11,211 nt of DNA from Candidatus Bathyarchaeota archaeon (GCA_014729935.1 WJJB01000371.1:1-11211); one strand, 5' to 3'. Shown: positions 1 through 7,109, counted from the first letter of the stretch. Numbers and translations: made by a program. Notes: a model not told the origin generated them from the letters alone.

Positions 1-2
1 AA

Positions 3-548
3 ATTTACAGCGAGAAATTACGGGAATTACGCCTGATCCCCGATAAGATCGAGGTAATGCGGGATGCCGTTCAAGAGAAGGCTCGAAGGATAGCGAAATA
101 CCTAAAATTCTTGGAAAAGGCATTCGTTCTAGGTGCAGGCCCGGATGTGGCAACAGCAATGGAGGGCGCGCTCAAGCTGAAAGAAGGCGCCCGCGTGGTA
201 GCACAAGGATATTCAACACCCGAATTCGCCCACGGCCCACTTACTCTTGCAGACAGGGAGAACCTGGTAATTGCCATCGTTCCCCCGGTAGATGACGAGC
301 GAGAGCGTGATGTCATGAGAATCATCCAGAAAGTGAAGCAACAAGGTGCTAGCGTGCTCGTGATCATTTCGAAGGGAGATGATCTGCCCGTGGAAGTTGA
401 TTTCAGGATAGATATCCCACGAAGCTTGGTGGAATTCAATCCGATGTTGTCAATTGTTCCGATACAATACCTCGTGCTGGAGATAGCTTTGCAAAAGGGA
501 TTAAATCCAGATAAACCAGAATGGCTTACCAAGGTGGCTAGAATTTAA
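3..548 (+). CDS. GlmS-like SIS-domain sugar isomerase, C-terminal part (5' truncated by window edge)
   Basis: The frame is already open at base 3, so the gene starts to the left; 181 residues are visible. They match the second SIS (sugar isomerase) domain of glucosamine-fructose-6-phosphate aminotransferase and related stand-alone double-SIS isomerases or deglycases. Seen: a nucleotide-fold-like FVLGAGPD (about residues 41-48 of the fragment), EGALKLKE (54-61), EFAHGPL (74-80), and a C-terminal DKPEWLTKV tail whose lysine (about 177) corresponds to the conserved C-tail lysine of GlmS. The protein should act in the cytoplasm on a phosphorylated ketose or aldose. Whether an N-terminal glutaminase domain is present decides between true GlmS and an AgaS/FrlB-like isomerase, and that part lies outside the window. 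The ATG at 57 is internal and not the start. Confidence 0.85.
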   Translation: MYSEKLRELRLIPDKIEVMRDAVQEKARRIAKYLKFLEKAFVLGAGPDVATAMEGALKLKEGARVVAQGYSTPEFAHGPLTLADRENLVIAIVPPVDDERERDVMRIIQKVKQQGASVLVIISKGDDLPVEVDFRIDIPRSLVEFNPMLSIVPIQYLVLEIALQKGLNPDKPEWLTKVARI

Positions 549-584
549 GCCTCAGGTTTCCTGGGGCTATCAAGGATGATTTTT
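549..584 (+). terminator. Hairpin after SIS gene with downstream T5
   Basis: Directly after the SIS stop codon, 549-556 can pair with 560-567: eight pairs including one G-T, with a TTT loop. A T5 run follows at 580-584. This could end transcription of the SIS gene before the enolase promoter. The T-run lies 12 bases past the stem, so it is not a textbook intrinsic terminator, but archaeal termination depends mainly on the T-run. Confidence 0.4.
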
Positions 585-586
585 CC

Positions 587-600
587 ATTAAATTTATAGT
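587..600 (+). promoter_or_regulatory. TATA-like box for enolase
   Basis: An AT-rich element (TTAAATTTATAG) sits about 50-60 bp before the enolase ATG. With the usual archaeal spacing of about 26 bp to the start site, transcription would begin near 620, giving a leader of about 30 bases. A weak GAGG (637-640) lies 10 bases before the ATG. Confidence 0.45.
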
Positions 601-650
601 GAACTGGGCAATGCTTCACGGGAACTTTAACATCATGAGGATGATTTACC

Positions 651-1949
651 ATGGCTAACGAGATAACAAAAATCAAGGGAAGATGGATTCTTGACTCCCG
701 GGGTAATCCAACTGTTGAAGCCGACCTGTGGGCAGGAGATGTATTCGCTCGTGCAGCAGTTCCAAGCGGCGCATCTACGGGGGACGCAGAGGCACTTGAA
801 TTACGTGATGGCGGTAAAAATTTCATGGGAAAGCATGTTTTGAAGGCAGTTGCCAACATCAATGATAAGATCGCTCCCAAGTTGGCAGGAATGCGAGTTG
901 CTAATCAAGAAGCCCTCGATTTCGCCATGCTGGACTTGGATGGAACCGAGACGAAATCAAACCTCGGGGCAAACGCCATCCTCGCTGTATCACTTGCTGC
1001 GGCAAAAGCAGCAGCAAAAGTGGAAGAGAAACCTTTATTCCAATATATTTATGAAATCAGCCACCAACACGATGATCTAGGAAAATATCTTTTACCAGTT
1101 CCTGCTAGCAACGTTCTCAACGGTGGAAAACACGCGGGAACAGCCCTTGCAATCCAAGAATTCATGATCCTGCCGATCGGTGCAAAAACTTTCCCGGAAG
1201 CCTTGCAGATGGTCGTGGAAACCTATCACAATCTTAAAGGTATTCTCAAGGACAAGTATGGAAAGAGCTCCATAAATGTTGGAGATGAAGGTGGATTTGC
1301 CCCTAACCTGAAAACCACCAATGAAACCTTGGATATCATCGTGGAAGCCATCGAGAAGGCGGGATACACGGACAAGATAATCCTCGGGATGGATGCCGCA
1401 GCCAGCGAGTTCTTCGAGGATGGCAAGTATCATGTAGATGGGACAGAGAAATCCCCCGATGAGATGGTGGATTATTACCTGGATATCATTAAATCCTATC
1501 CCCTTCGCAGTTTGGAAGATCCCTTCGATGAGGACGACTTTGATAGTTTCGCAGCACTCACTGCCAAGATTCCCGACGGGGTCAATATCGTGGACGACGA
1601 TCTCACCGTGACCAACGTTCACAGGTTGCAAAAAGCGATAGACATGAAGGCAGGTAATGCTTTACTCTTGAAAGTGAATCAAATTGGTTCACTTACTGAG
1701 GCGATTGCCGCGGCGACCCTTTCCTTCCAGAATGACTTTTCCGTGATGGTTTCCCATCGTTCGGGTGAAACTTGCGACAACACAATTGCAGATATCGCCG
1801 TGGGATTATGCACGGGCTTCATCAAGACCGGTGCTCCATGCAGGAGTGACAGGAACTCGAAATACAATCAACTCTTGAGGATCAACGAGATTCTTGGAGA
1901 AAAAGCACGATATCCAAAGAATTTCACTTCCTACAAGGATTTCCAGTGA
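651..1949 (+). CDS. eno: Enolase (phosphopyruvate hydratase)
   Basis: Interconverts 2-phosphoglycerate and phosphoenolpyruvate in glycolysis and gluconeogenesis, in the cytoplasm with Mg2+. The 432-residue length is normal. Seen: the N-terminal DSRGNPTVEA (15-24) and the mobile substrate loop PSGASTG (38-44). The His of NGGKHAG is at 161 and the Glu of GDEGG at 213. The metal ligands are D248 (MDAAASEF), E289 (LEDPFDEDD) and D316. The base lysine is K341 (LKVNQIGSLTE), followed by SHRSGET (368-373) and K392 (FIKTGAP). The block around D316 reads VDDDLTVTN where the family usually has VGDDL, a small deviation beside a metal ligand. The stop is one base from the stop of the convergent methyltransferase. 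It has its own TATA-like box, so it is probably expressed separately from the SIS gene. Confidence 0.97.
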   Translation: MANEITKIKGRWILDSRGNPTVEADLWAGDVFARAAVPSGASTGDAEALELRDGGKNFMGKHVLKAVANINDKIAPKLAGMRVANQEALDFAMLDLDGTETKSNLGANAILAVSLAAAKAAAKVEEKPLFQYIYEISHQHDDLGKYLLPVPASNVLNGGKHAGTALAIQEFMILPIGAKTFPEALQMVVETYHNLKGILKDKYGKSSINVGDEGGFAPNLKTTNETLDIIVEAIEKAGYTDKIILGMDAAASEFFEDGKYHVDGTEKSPDEMVDYYLDIIKSYPLRSLEDPFDEDDFDSFAALTAKIPDGVNIVDDDLTVTNVHRLQKAIDMKAGNALLLKVNQIGSLTEAIAAATLSFQNDFSVMVSHRSGETCDNTIADIAVGLCTGFIKTGAPCRSDRNSKYNQLLRINEILGEKARYPKNFTSYKDFQ

Positions 1950-1950
1950 C

Positions 1951-2631
1951 TCAACCACTTCCGGGAGCAATCCGGAGAATATCCACTTCGATTTCTTTTT
2001 TCTCCTTTACTTGAAAATCGTACAGCCTAGGTAGGATCAGCTTGGTGCTGTACATGTCTGTTACATTCCATCCTTGTTTCCCGATTTTCTCTTTCAGGTA
2101 CTGGCGGTTTTTCTCGTTCTTGAGATGCAATGAATAGATTACGCATACATAGGGAATTTCCATGGCTGCTTTCAGGAATGCAAGATCGGGTGTTTTTCCT
2201 TGAATGCCAAAAGGAGGATTGAGCAAAACCGTGAACTTTCTTGAAAGGTGGTTGCCTTCGCTGGCATCATGAAACCCATTCCCTTTTTTTTGCAATACAC
2301 GCACAGGTACATCCCTGAACGGCTGGTGCAATGCATCCGCGAGAATGAAATGCATCTTGGGCTCCAAGTTCAGCTTTGAAGCATTCTTTGCTGCTATCTC
2401 CATGGCATCCCCGTCTACTTCCACGCATACTGCACGCGTTGCTCCAAAGAAGAATGAAGCAAAGGAAAGTTGCCCGGTTCCTGAACACATGTCAAGCACG
2501 ATCCTTCCATTCAAGTCGCCGTGCATTGCTCCAGCGATGAACGCGAGCTCGATGGCGGTTGCCCCATCGGTTTCGTATTGCTCGAGCTCGACCTTGGCAA
2601 TACCCGGCTTGAACCCTTGAAGGGATTCCAT
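1951..2631 (-). CDS. METTL5/COG2263-type adenine-N6 RNA methyltransferase
   Basis: A Rossmann-fold SAM-dependent methyltransferase of 226 residues. Seen in order: LEQYETD (16-22), the family's N-terminal signature; the SAM-binding motif DMCSGTGQLS (47-56); an acidic VEVDGDAMEIA (70-80); the N6-adenine-type catalytic NPPFG (138-142); DLAFLKAA (149-156); YSLH (166-169); and the C-terminal EIEVDILRI (213-221). This order matches human METTL5, which makes m6A in 18S rRNA, and archaeal COG2263 proteins. An rRNA target is known for METTL5 and inferred here. SAM motif I reads CSGTG rather than the common GCGTG. About 20 extra residues (107-130) lie between the acidic strand and NPPFG. It is divergent from csl4, and COG2263 genes are known neighbours of exosome genes in archaea. 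The ATG at 2629-2631 is well placed before the signature. Confidence 0.88.
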   Translation of the reverse strand: MESLQGFKPGIAKVELEQYETDGATAIELAFIAGAMHGDLNGRIVLDMCSGTGQLSFASFFFGATRAVCVEVDGDAMEIAAKNASKLNLEPKMHFILADALHQPFRDVPVRVLQKKGNGFHDASEGNHLSRKFTVLLNPPFGIQGKTPDLAFLKAAMEIPYVCVIYSLHLKNEKNRQYLKEKIGKQGWNVTDMYSTKLILPRLYDFQVKEKKEIEVDILRIAPGSG

Positions 2632-2729
2632 GATTCCTACTATCTCGTGACGCCTAATCGGAAGTCACCGTGCCTTTGCATTTCACCACGCGCTTGTTAA
2701 CTTTAGGGGGAAATCTTATTTTAGAGTTT

Positions 2730-2740
2730 ACATTTAAAGT
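2730..2740 (+). promoter_or_regulatory. TATA-like box for csl4
   Basis: ATTTAAAG lies about 40 bp before the ATG at 2777. With archaeal spacing, transcription would start near 2760, which is downstream of the alternative GTG at 2747 and therefore favours the ATG. A second AT-rich stretch (2711-2730) could instead drive a near-leaderless transcript from the GTG. Confidence 0.35.
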
Positions 2741-2776
2741 ACTCGAGTGAACGAAAGGCATACGCAGGTTAGATTC

Positions 2777-3355
2777 ATGGCAAAAGCGCAGGAAAAAGTC
2801 GTGGTCGGCGATAAACTAGGTGTGATTGAAGAGTTTCTCCCCGGTCCCGGCACCTATGAGCAGGATGGTAATATCCTTGCCTCGGTTTGTGGTATCAAGA
2901 TAGTCAACAGGAATAAACTGGAAGTATGGGTTAAACCCTTCAAGCCAAAGGATGATTCACCGAAACCAGGAGACATAATCATAGCAGAAGTTGTATACTT
3001 GAGAAATCAAAGTATTGCAACCAATATCTTCAAGGTGGGAGATCGATTCTTGTTTGATTCCTATCGTGGCACATTGCACGTTTCGAAAATGTCGGAAACC
3101 TACATCAAGAATGTAGAGGATGGATTCAGGGTCACGGACATCATCCGTGCAAAGATTGTTGAGCAAAAATTCACGGAATATGAGCTTACAACCCGTGGAA
3201 GGAACTTGGGGGTTATTTTCGCCGAGTGCGTGTTCTGTGGGCATGAATTGAAGCGCACGAGCAACAAGCTGGAATGCCCGAGATGCAAATATCCAAATTC
3301 CCGCAAGTTCGCCAGCGATTATGGCAATGTGAAAGAACGAATCTTGAACTTGTGA
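2777..3355 (+). CDS. csl4: Exosome complex RNA-binding subunit Csl4
   Basis: Csl4 caps the archaeal exosome, a 3'-5' RNA-degrading complex, and helps recruit substrates and DnaG. The 192-residue product shows the three family parts. The N-terminal barrel has GDKLGVIEEFLPGPGTYE (11-28) and a DGNILASVCG stretch. An S1-like RNA-binding domain spans roughly 64-142, with PGDIIIAEVV and GTLHVSKM. The C-terminal zinc ribbon has Cys151, Cys154, Cys167 and Cys170 in CVFCG and CPRC. The frame also offers a GTG at 2747 that adds ten residues (MNERHTQVRF). I prefer the ATG because the family starts just before GDKLG and because of the TATA-like box position. The METTL5-type gene is divergent upstream, and a small KH-like gene follows after 24 bp, probably cotranscribed. 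Confidence 0.93.
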   Translation: MAKAQEKVVVGDKLGVIEEFLPGPGTYEQDGNILASVCGIKIVNRNKLEVWVKPFKPKDDSPKPGDIIIAEVVYLRNQSIATNIFKVGDRFLFDSYRGTLHVSKMSETYIKNVEDGFRVTDIIRAKIVEQKFTEYELTTRGRNLGVIFAECVFCGHELKRTSNKLECPRCKYPNSRKFASDYGNVKERILNL

Positions 3356-3379
3356 TCCCTCCAAATTTTTTTACCGTTC

Positions 3380-3619
3380 ATGGAAAAGAAGTGCACTCGC
3401 ATGGCTCGTCTTGGTAGAAAGAAGCTTTTTATCCCGTTCGATACATCTCCTGGCATTCTTGATGCCATCCAGAAGATCAAGGAGAAGGTAAGAGTAAAAA
3501 TGGTTCTCAAGATGCATAGAAGTGATTCCTTGGAGATTGACATCCGGGGCTCGAAAGAAGATGTGCGGATTGCCATGGAAAAGATAAAGGAAATACTACG
3601 TGAAGAGCAGATATCTTGA
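3380..3619 (+). CDS. Small basic KH-like (possibly DUF2067-related) protein
   Basis: A 79-residue protein (72 if the second ATG at 3401 is used), 24 bp behind csl4 on the same strand. Its likely secondary structure is strand (KKLFIPFD), helix (GILDAIQKIKEKV), strand (MVLKMHR), strand (SLEIDIRG), helix (KEDVRIAMEKIKEIL). The last part, LEIDIRGSKEDVRIAMEKI, looks like the GxxxxVxxAxxxI half of a KH-type RNA-binding domain and like the first half of archaeal DUF2067 proteins. The next gene after csl4 in many archaea is rpoL, but the Rpo11 signature (HTLxNLLR-like) is absent, so this is not Rpo11. A role with RNA next to the exosome is inference. A T7 run at 3366-3372 lies just before the start; no clear Shine-Dalgarno site is seen. 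Confidence 0.6.
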   Translation: MEKKCTRMARLGRKKLFIPFDTSPGILDAIQKIKEKVRVKMVLKMHRSDSLEIDIRGSKEDVRIAMEKIKEILREEQIS

Positions 3620-3647
3620 CGATAATCGTATTAAAGGCGCGCTCATG

Positions 3648-3657
3648 ATATTTAATT
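3648..3657 (+). promoter_or_regulatory. TATA-like box for the acidic protein / RNase III-like pair
   Basis: GATATTTAAT lies about 45 bp before the ATG at 3697 in a 77-bp gap. Spacing predicts a start site near 3678, with a leader of about 20 bases. Confidence 0.35.
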
Positions 3658-3696
3658 GCTGAAGATTACAACCATTACGATAGTTGATTATTCACC

Positions 3697-4206
3697 ATGT
3701 CAGATGAAAACAAGGAATTCGATCTTGATGCTGAGCGGGAAGATGCCGAAGAAAGCGAGACAGGCGATGAGAACTTGGAAGACGCCATCTTGGAGGAAAT
3801 CGAGGCATTGGAAGAGGGTGAAGGAATCCTAGAAGAAAGCGACTTGCTGGATTTCAAGGTGCCGTTAACTGCCGAGGATCGAATGTCCGACGAAGAAAAG
3901 GAAGCACGTTCTAAAAGGCTTTTATTCGTGAAGGAGGGTGGCATAATCACTGATGATCAAGCCAATCTCATCATTACCGAAGAGAGCCACGGTTTTTGTA
4001 ACTCGATCAAGCGATACTTGTTGAAGAGCGAACATGTACTATTTGCCTCTTACAAGAAGATATTTTACGAGGATCCCACCATGTTCATCAACACTGATGG
4101 AAAGATCAACGCGATGGACGCGGTCATCGAGGCATCCGACAAGCTCTACACGGATCTTACCGAATTCGAGAACCAGTTCACCACTGCCAATAAAAAATTC
4201 AAATAA
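3697..4206 (+). CDS. Acidic protein of unknown function
   Basis: I do not recognise this 169-residue protein. Residues 1-65 are very rich in Glu and Asp (runs such as EEIEALEEGEG) and are probably disordered or a charged helix. The part from about 80 on looks folded: GGIITDDQANLIITEE, then SIKRYLLKSEHVLFASYKKIF, then an alpha-helical C-terminus (DAVIEASDKLYTDLTEFENQ). No cysteine motif, signal peptide or membrane segment is present. It is followed after 24 bp by the RNase III-like gene on the same strand, so the two are probably one operon and may be functional partners. An acidic tail could mimic nucleic acid or contact a basic protein; that is speculation. The coding call rests on frame length, a plausible promoter and protein-like composition. 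Confidence 0.8.
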   Translation: MSDENKEFDLDAEREDAEESETGDENLEDAILEEIEALEEGEGILEESDLLDFKVPLTAEDRMSDEEKEARSKRLLFVKEGGIITDDQANLIITEESHGFCNSIKRYLLKSEHVLFASYKKIFYEDPTMFINTDGKINAMDAVIEASDKLYTDLTEFENQFTTANKKFK

Positions 4207-4230
4207 ACTTTCCAAGTAGCGCGATCTTCG

Positions 4231-4665
4231 ATGGACTTCATTGCTTCAAAAATTTCGAGTTATGTAGAAGCCATCAATAGCAAGGCCATGTCCAAGATCG
4301 GCGATGCATTGGTTAATCTCGTGTTTTCTCTCGCCCAGGCACGGTATTCCTATTTTTCGAGTAATATCCTCGATTTCAAGGGCACACCGAAAGTATCTGC
4401 CAAGATCCTGAAACAAGCTGCAACCATTGCCAAGGAAACACACGGCGTGGAGATTCCTGTAAAGGGTGATGCACACGCCATAGCCGATGCCGTTGAAGCA
4501 CTGGTTGCCTTTGGATGGGTGAAGAAATATATTGATATTCAAGAGTGCGTGGATATCCTTGCTGAACGATTGCGTGAACGGGAGCCAGGAAAAGTGGCAC
4601 AATGGAACAAGGCATATAGCATAGGATTCGCCATGATCATCCGATTGATTTTTGATCGATGCTAA
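4231..4665 (+). CDS. Archaeal RNase III-fold-like small protein
   Basis: A 144-residue helical protein resembling the archaeal ribonuclease III-family group, with no double-stranded RNA-binding domain. Two blocks recall RNase III: SKIGDALVNLVFSLA (21-35), like the signature helix GDAVLxL; and AHAIADAVEALVAFGW (81-96), like the second catalytic helix LADxxEAxxGA. The acidic residues D25, D86 and E89 line up with three of the four catalytic carboxylates. The glutamate expected four residues before D25 is serine (S21). It may therefore be a weak or inactive nuclease, a binding protein, or use a different acid. The protein ends shortly after a C-terminal helix (IGFAMIIRLIFDRC). It lies 24 bp behind the acidic protein gene with no evident Shine-Dalgarno site. 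The fold is moderately certain, the activity uncertain. Confidence 0.7.
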   Translation: MDFIASKISSYVEAINSKAMSKIGDALVNLVFSLAQARYSYFSSNILDFKGTPKVSAKILKQAATIAKETHGVEIPVKGDAHAIADAVEALVAFGWVKKYIDIQECVDILAERLREREPGKVAQWNKAYSIGFAMIIRLIFDRC

Positions 4666-4716
4666 CTAGTGCACCGTGATTTAGCTCCCTTGTCCAGATT
4701 GCATTAATTTCCAGGA

Positions 4717-4737
4717 AGAGGGTGATGCGAACCCTTT
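4717..4737. terminator. Hairpin in the convergent gap between RNase III-like gene and transporter
   Basis: 4717-4723 pairs with 4731-4737 (seven pairs, one G-T; seven-base loop). It lies in the 131-bp space where the plus-strand unit and the minus-strand transporter gene converge, so it could serve as a terminator for either. No long T-run follows, which weakens the call. Confidence 0.35.
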
Positions 4738-4796
4738 ACCATCATTCCCCGGAAAATAGTGAAAATTATGGAAGGCAAGTGCTTCTTGGATTTTCG

Positions 4797-6218
4797 TCAA
4801 GTTTTGACTAGCTCCTCGGTAACATCCCTAATATCCGCGTTATCCCTATCCATTGCTGCATCTTGGCGATTCTCATCATGCTTTTCATTTTCCTTGAGCC
4901 AGTTAGCTACTTTATCCTCGGTGATCTTGTAACCCATCTTCGGGCCAATATACATGATTGCAGCCATGATTATTGGCAGTATCAGGTACCAGATCCAAAG
5001 GGCGTCCAAGGTACCTGGACTTTGGGCTTGGGGATCAACACCTTCTATCCAACCAACACTCGCCAATATCCAGAGGGCAAGAGCATGACCAATGGCATCT
5101 CCCGTCTTGTTGAAAAATGTCTGGATGGCATATGAAGCAGCTTCATTTCGAATTCCCAGCTTGTATTGCCCGTATTCGATGCAATCCGCCGTGAACATGG
5201 GTCGAAGGATGCTTGTGACCACCAAGGTTGCAATTCTTAATCCCAAGAAAGCCACGAGCACGATCGGAAAACTTTTCGGGATGAAGAATGCTGGAATTGA
5301 CAACCCAATAGTTGCCAGCATGGAATACTCGAGAAATCGTTTCTTGCCAAGTTTCTTGACTATCCTCGTGGCATAGCCACCAAGAAGGCAAATCCCGAAA
5401 AGAGTGAATATCGCCGCGATCTCTGCAAAATAACGATTCATTAACACGCCATCAGCCACGAAACTACCGAATGTGTTCGCTGCATTAAGGAACGCTTGTG
5501 AAGCATATAGGGCCATGATTAGCAAGTGTTGCCCGTTACGTGGTATTTGCTTCAACATGTCAATGAAGGAAACTGGTTGTTCCTCGACCACGTGATGGCG
5601 CTCCTTCACGAAGAATGCTTGGGGAATCATGCAGGCTACTGCGATGATTGCCACCACCAATCGAACATAACCCCACGAAATCTCACTCACTTCATCACCG
5701 CCCCAGATGAGCATGATGCCAACCCCGAACACGGTGCCGAGCATGCTTCCGATTTGTGTAAGGGAAAGTACGAGGGTTCTCTCTTCCTCGTTGGTGGTCA
5801 TTGAAGTTGCCACGGAGAATGCAGGAATTTCGCTCATGCTATATGAAATATCCCATGCCACGTAGGTAATTACCAGGTAGAGTGTTTTAACAACCATGCT
5901 CCCATCCTGGGGAATAGTAAACATGGTAAAAGTCGTGATGGGTACGAGCACGGCAGTGAGATTCATCCAGAATTTATATTTCCCCCACTTGTTGATACGC
6001 ACCCGTTGCATCAATACACCCAAGATCGGATCATTGACGGCGTCGAATAGTCTTACAACCAGAACCACGAGAACCACTTTGCTTGGATCCATCGAAAGGT
6101 GATGGACGAAATAGATTGCCCATACTGCTTCAATGATGAAATAAACGGCATTTTGCCCCGCGAAATAAAAATTATAAGTCCACCGTTCCGCGGAAGTTGT
6201 TTGTTTGTTGCTAGCCAT
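4797..6218 (-). CDS. GPH-family sugar:cation symporter (MFS)
   Basis: An inner-membrane transporter of the glycoside-pentoside-hexuronide:cation family, which imports sugars or uronides with Na+ or H+. The 473-residue length from the preferred ATG (6216-6218) is typical. Seen: the cytoplasmic loop signature RLFDAVNDPILG (from about residue 56) and KWGKYKFW (about 77-84), equal to the family's RxxDAxxDPxxG and RWGRFRPW; about 12 hydrophobic segments; the second-half signature ADCIEYGQYKLGIRNEAASYAI with FFNKTGDAIG; and a charged cytosolic C-tail of about 45 residues. An upstream ATG at 6284 would add MLYIVAIFSLNRFF. I reject it because a TATA-like box (about 6262-6268) falls inside that extension and because GPH proteins start close before their first helix. 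The substrate is unknown; a FucI-like isomerase 4 kb away suggests a deoxy sugar or pentose. Confidence 0.92.
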   Translation of the reverse strand: MASNKQTTSAERWTYNFYFAGQNAVYFIIEAVWAIYFVHHLSMDPSKVVLVVLVVRLFDAVNDPILGVLMQRVRINKWGKYKFWMNLTAVLVPITTFTMFTIPQDGSMVVKTLYLVITYVAWDISYSMSEIPAFSVATSMTTNEEERTLVLSLTQIGSMLGTVFGVGIMLIWGGDEVSEISWGYVRLVVAIIAVACMIPQAFFVKERHHVVEEQPVSFIDMLKQIPRNGQHLLIMALYASQAFLNAANTFGSFVADGVLMNRYFAEIAAIFTLFGICLLGGYATRIVKKLGKKRFLEYSMLATIGLSIPAFFIPKSFPIVLVAFLGLRIATLVVTSILRPMFTADCIEYGQYKLGIRNEAASYAIQTFFNKTGDAIGHALALWILASVGWIEGVDPQAQSPGTLDALWIWYLILPIIMAAIMYIGPKMGYKITEDKVANWLKENEKHDENRQDAAMDRDNADIRDVTEELVKT

Positions 6219-6261
6219 GATTTCTTCAATGGGATGCCATAGAAAAAACCTATTTAGGGAG

Positions 6262-6268
6262 AATATAG
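6262..6268 (-). promoter_or_regulatory. TATA-like box for the transporter gene
   Basis: On the minus strand this reads CTATATTC, about 45 bp upstream of the preferred ATG at 6218, predicting a start site near 6238. It supports the shorter start. Further TATA-like elements lie at about 6273-6289. Confidence 0.3.
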
Positions 6269-6284
6269 CAACAATATAGAGCAT

Positions 6285-6628
6285 ATAGTAGATGGGCGGA
6301 TCTGGGGGAAATCACATAGAGCCCTCTTCGGGAATGAATAAGAATGTTCCTTAGAAGGAGCCTGCAATGATTAAATGGCCGACCCATTCCCGGGGTGCCC
6401 ATTGGTTGAATTCGAGCCTGGCAATGGGAAATATAATGAATAACCCTTCGATAATGACGATAATGGCGTAAGCTCCTCGCTTATCACTCCATTCGTCCAT
6501 CTTGAATCAAGGATGAAGGGATTGGAAAAAGGAGGGACCCACCTTGAAATTTCGAGAGGGCCAAGCATAAGTATATTAAGAATTAGTTTGAGCAAATAAT
6601 GACTGATCCATGAAAGGGGTTATATACC
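6285..6628. other. Divergent intergenic region between transporter and redox operon
   Basis: This 344-bp stretch has no convincing gene; a 74-codon minus-strand frame (6371-6595) lacks protein-like character. It holds a tandem repeat CGATAATGR twice (6449-6466), a short inverted repeat TAAGC/GCTTA (6469-6473 with 6479-6483), another near-palindrome around 6495-6515 (CTTG-AAT-CAAG core), and TCCTT/AAGGA arms at 6348-6359. Any of these could be operators, but each is short enough to arise by chance. Confidence 0.4.
6570..6580 (+). promoter_or_regulatory. TATA-like box for the SCP2 / flavoprotein / Fe-S operon
   Basis: AGTATATTAAG lies about 50-60 bp before the ATG at 6629, so transcription would begin near 6602. 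A GGGG at 6616-6619 could act as a weak ribosome binding site, nine bases before the ATG. Confidence 0.4.
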
Positions 6629-7060
6629 ATGATATCAATCCAGCAACCCAAGGACTTGATTGCCATTGCGGTTCATAACATCCTATCATATCGTGCAAAT
6701 GATCCAACATATCTATCGCTTGTCACACGTTGGAAGAGAAAAATCATTATCATCTTGGAACCGTTCTATCCTTTGGCAATTATTTTCGATAATGGTGCAA
6801 TCACGTTTCAAAAGAAGGAAGATACTGGTGCGGACCTTATTATTCGCCTGAGCATCGAAACCATGTTGGATCTTGCCTTTGGCCGGATGAATCTCTTGAA
6901 AGCCCTGGTTTCGAGGAAGCTCAAAATCAAGAAGCTATACAAGATCCCCACCCTCATTCGATTTTACCGGGTATTCTTCCAAACCGTGAAAATGATGGCT
7001 GTCGATCCAAATACCGACCATTTTACAATCTTCGAATCACGGAAAGTCGAGGTGGTGTAA
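6629..7060 (+). CDS. SCP2-like (sterol carrier protein 2 domain) protein
   Basis: A 143-residue stand-alone protein with the look of the SCP2 fold, which binds hydrophobic ligands such as fatty acyl chains. Seen: YPLAIIFDNGAITFQKKED (about 47-65), the beta strands and turn of the ligand pocket; then TGADLIIRLSIETMLDLAFGRM (about 66-87), equal to the family's ADxxIxxsxxdlxxlaxGk; then KALVSRKLKIKKLYKIP (about 91-107), equal to the GKLKIKGD-like strand. Archaea lack sterols, so the ligand would be another lipid. It is the first gene of the redox operon; the next starts 49 bp downstream. It might present a lipophilic substrate to the flavoprotein or tether the complex to the membrane, which is inference. 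The domain call is fairly sure by motif pattern, the role is not. Confidence 0.7.
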   Translation: MISIQQPKDLIAIAVHNILSYRANDPTYLSLVTRWKRKIIIILEPFYPLAIIFDNGAITFQKKEDTGADLIIRLSIETMLDLAFGRMNLLKALVSRKLKIKKLYKIPTLIRFYRVFFQTVKMMAVDPNTDHFTIFESRKVEVV

Positions 7061-7109
7061 CATCACGGGATCAGGAACAGGGCAAGCACAGCACCACGGA
7101 ACCATCCCG

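Noticed and set aside
2747..2776. GTG start for csl4 adding ten residues
   Set aside because: The added MNERHTQVRF has no counterpart I recall in Csl4. The TATA-like box at 2730-2740 predicts a transcript start downstream of the GTG.
3380..3619. RNA polymerase subunit Rpo11 (rpoL) by position behind csl4
   Set aside because: The Rpo11 signature helix (HTLxNLLR-like) and its conserved C-terminal half are absent; the pattern is KH-like.
6219..6284. Upstream ATG adding 22 residues to the transporter
   Set aside because: It would place a TATA-like box inside the coding region, and GPH proteins usually begin shortly before the first membrane helix.
6371..6595. A 74-codon minus-strand frame in the transporter/SCP2 intergenic region
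   Set aside because: No motif, no ribosome binding site and biased composition (Ser, Pro, Leu). It sits over the promoter region of the SCP2 operon, so it is more likely a chance frame.
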